From Burkholderiales bacterium (lineage in GTDB: Bacteria; Pseudomonadota; Gammaproteobacteria; Burkholderiales; Burkholderiaceae_C), in NCBI GenBank assembly GCA_028869035.1, contig JAGWTL010000158.1, positions 1 to 6,723 of the forward strand: DNA of 6,723 nt, given 5' to 3'. Below are positions 6,197 to 6,723 of this stretch, one piece after another. The translations under genes and the position numbers were made by a program. Under the pieces are notes generated by a model. The model was not told where the DNA came from. It worked only from the letters and a program-made list of their open reading frames with translations, and searched no databases. The stretch's first letter is position 1. Each line of letters opens with the position of its first letter.

Positions 6197-6723
6197 ATGG
6201 GAGACCGCGAAGCGGATCAGCTCTTGGTTGAGCGCGTTCAAAGGGGCGACAAGCAGGCTTTCGGGCTGCTCGTCGCGAAGTATCAGCGCAAGCTGATACG
6301 CCTGATCGGACGCCTCATCCGCGACCCGGCGGAAGTCGAGGATGTGGCGCAGGAAGCCTTCGTCAAGGCCTATCGGGCCCTGCCGAACTTCCGCGGCGAC
6401 AGCGCGTTCTATACGTGGCTGTACCGGATTGGCGTGAATACGGCCAAGAACTGGCTGGCAACCCAGGGGCGGCGTGCGCCGACCTCGACCGGGTTCGACA
6501 GCGAGGAGGCCGAAGGTTTTGACGATGCCGATCTGCTGCGCGACACCGACACGCCCGAGCGCGTGCTGATGTCGAAGCAGATCGGAGCAACGGTGAACAG
6601 CGCCATGGAGGCGCTGCCCGAGGATTTGAGGTCGGCGATCGTGCTGCGCGAGATCGAAGGCCTGAGTTACGAGGAAATCGCGCAGATCATGGATTGCCCC
6701 ATCGGCACGGTGCGTTCGCGCAT
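6197..6723 (+). CDS. rpoE: RNA polymerase sigma factor RpoE (ECF family), N-terminal part
   Basis: Extracytoplasmic-function sigma factor that directs RNA polymerase to envelope-stress genes. 175 residues are visible before the right edge, most of the expected length of about 200. Region 2 covers about residues 10-90, with DPAEVEDVAQEAFVKAYRAL at 43-62 and the promoter-melting segment around FRGDSAFYTWLYRI (65-78). An acidic linker (about 100-120) follows. Region 4 starts at ALPEDLRSAIVLREIEGLSY (139-158), and the DNA-binding helix is entered at IGTVRSR. The ATG at 6197 gives MGDREADQLLVERVQ, the normal opening of beta-proteobacterial RpoE. No other start codon lies in frame close upstream, and the ribosome site is weak (CAGG). 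The anti-sigma gene rseA/mucA is expected just beyond the window. RpoE activity is usually set by that anti-sigma factor, whose release cannot be judged here. Confidence 0.95.
   Translation, partial: MGDREADQLLVERVQRGDKQAFGLLVAKYQRKLIRLIGRLIRDPAEVEDVAQEAFVKAYRALPNFRGDSAFYTWLYRIGVNTAKNWLATQGRRAPTSTGFDSEEAEGFDDADLLRDTDTPERVLMSKQIGATVNSAMEALPEDLRSAIVLREIEGLSYEEIAQIMDCPIGTVRSR

Overview
The window is GC-rich and looks like a Burkholderiales betaproteobacterium, most likely Comamonadaceae (an Acidovorax or Hydrogenophaga relative). The reasons are the wording of its ThiC, NadB and RpoE proteins, the thiolase, and nadB lying divergent from rpoE. This assignment comes from recalled family resemblance, not from a search.

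Layout from left to right: (1) a 5'-partial acetyl-CoA acetyltransferase (thiolase) on the minus strand, running off the left edge. (2) A small plus-strand accessory block. It holds a HI1419/HI1420-type (HigB/HigA-like) toxin-antitoxin pair whose toxin frame is broken by one missing base, then an ORF6N-domain (phage antirepressor type) gene, and it is closed by a clear rho-independent terminator. (3) About 350 bp without a gene, ending in a C-rich/G-rich hairpin repeat. (4) thiC on the minus strand, preceded by a TPP riboswitch whose expression platform can be read directly. (5) nadB (L-aspartate oxidase), also on the minus strand. (6) The 5' part of an RpoE-type sigma factor on the plus strand, divergent from nadB and running off the right edge.

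The core genes are housekeeping. ThiC makes the pyrimidine half of thiamine and is controlled by the riboswitch. NadB starts NAD synthesis from aspartate. RpoE starts the envelope-stress operon, and the nadB/rpoE divergence is a known arrangement in proteobacteria. The toxin-antitoxin/ORF6N block is the only accessory material and looks like an insertion between thiolase and thiC.

I see no convincing new multi-gene system. The most informative signals are at the nucleic-acid level: the thiC riboswitch switching helices, a perfect 12-bp-arm palindrome inside the ORF6N coding sequence, and a promoter for the toxin-antitoxin pair that would give a leaderless toxin message with an operator-like palindrome in it.
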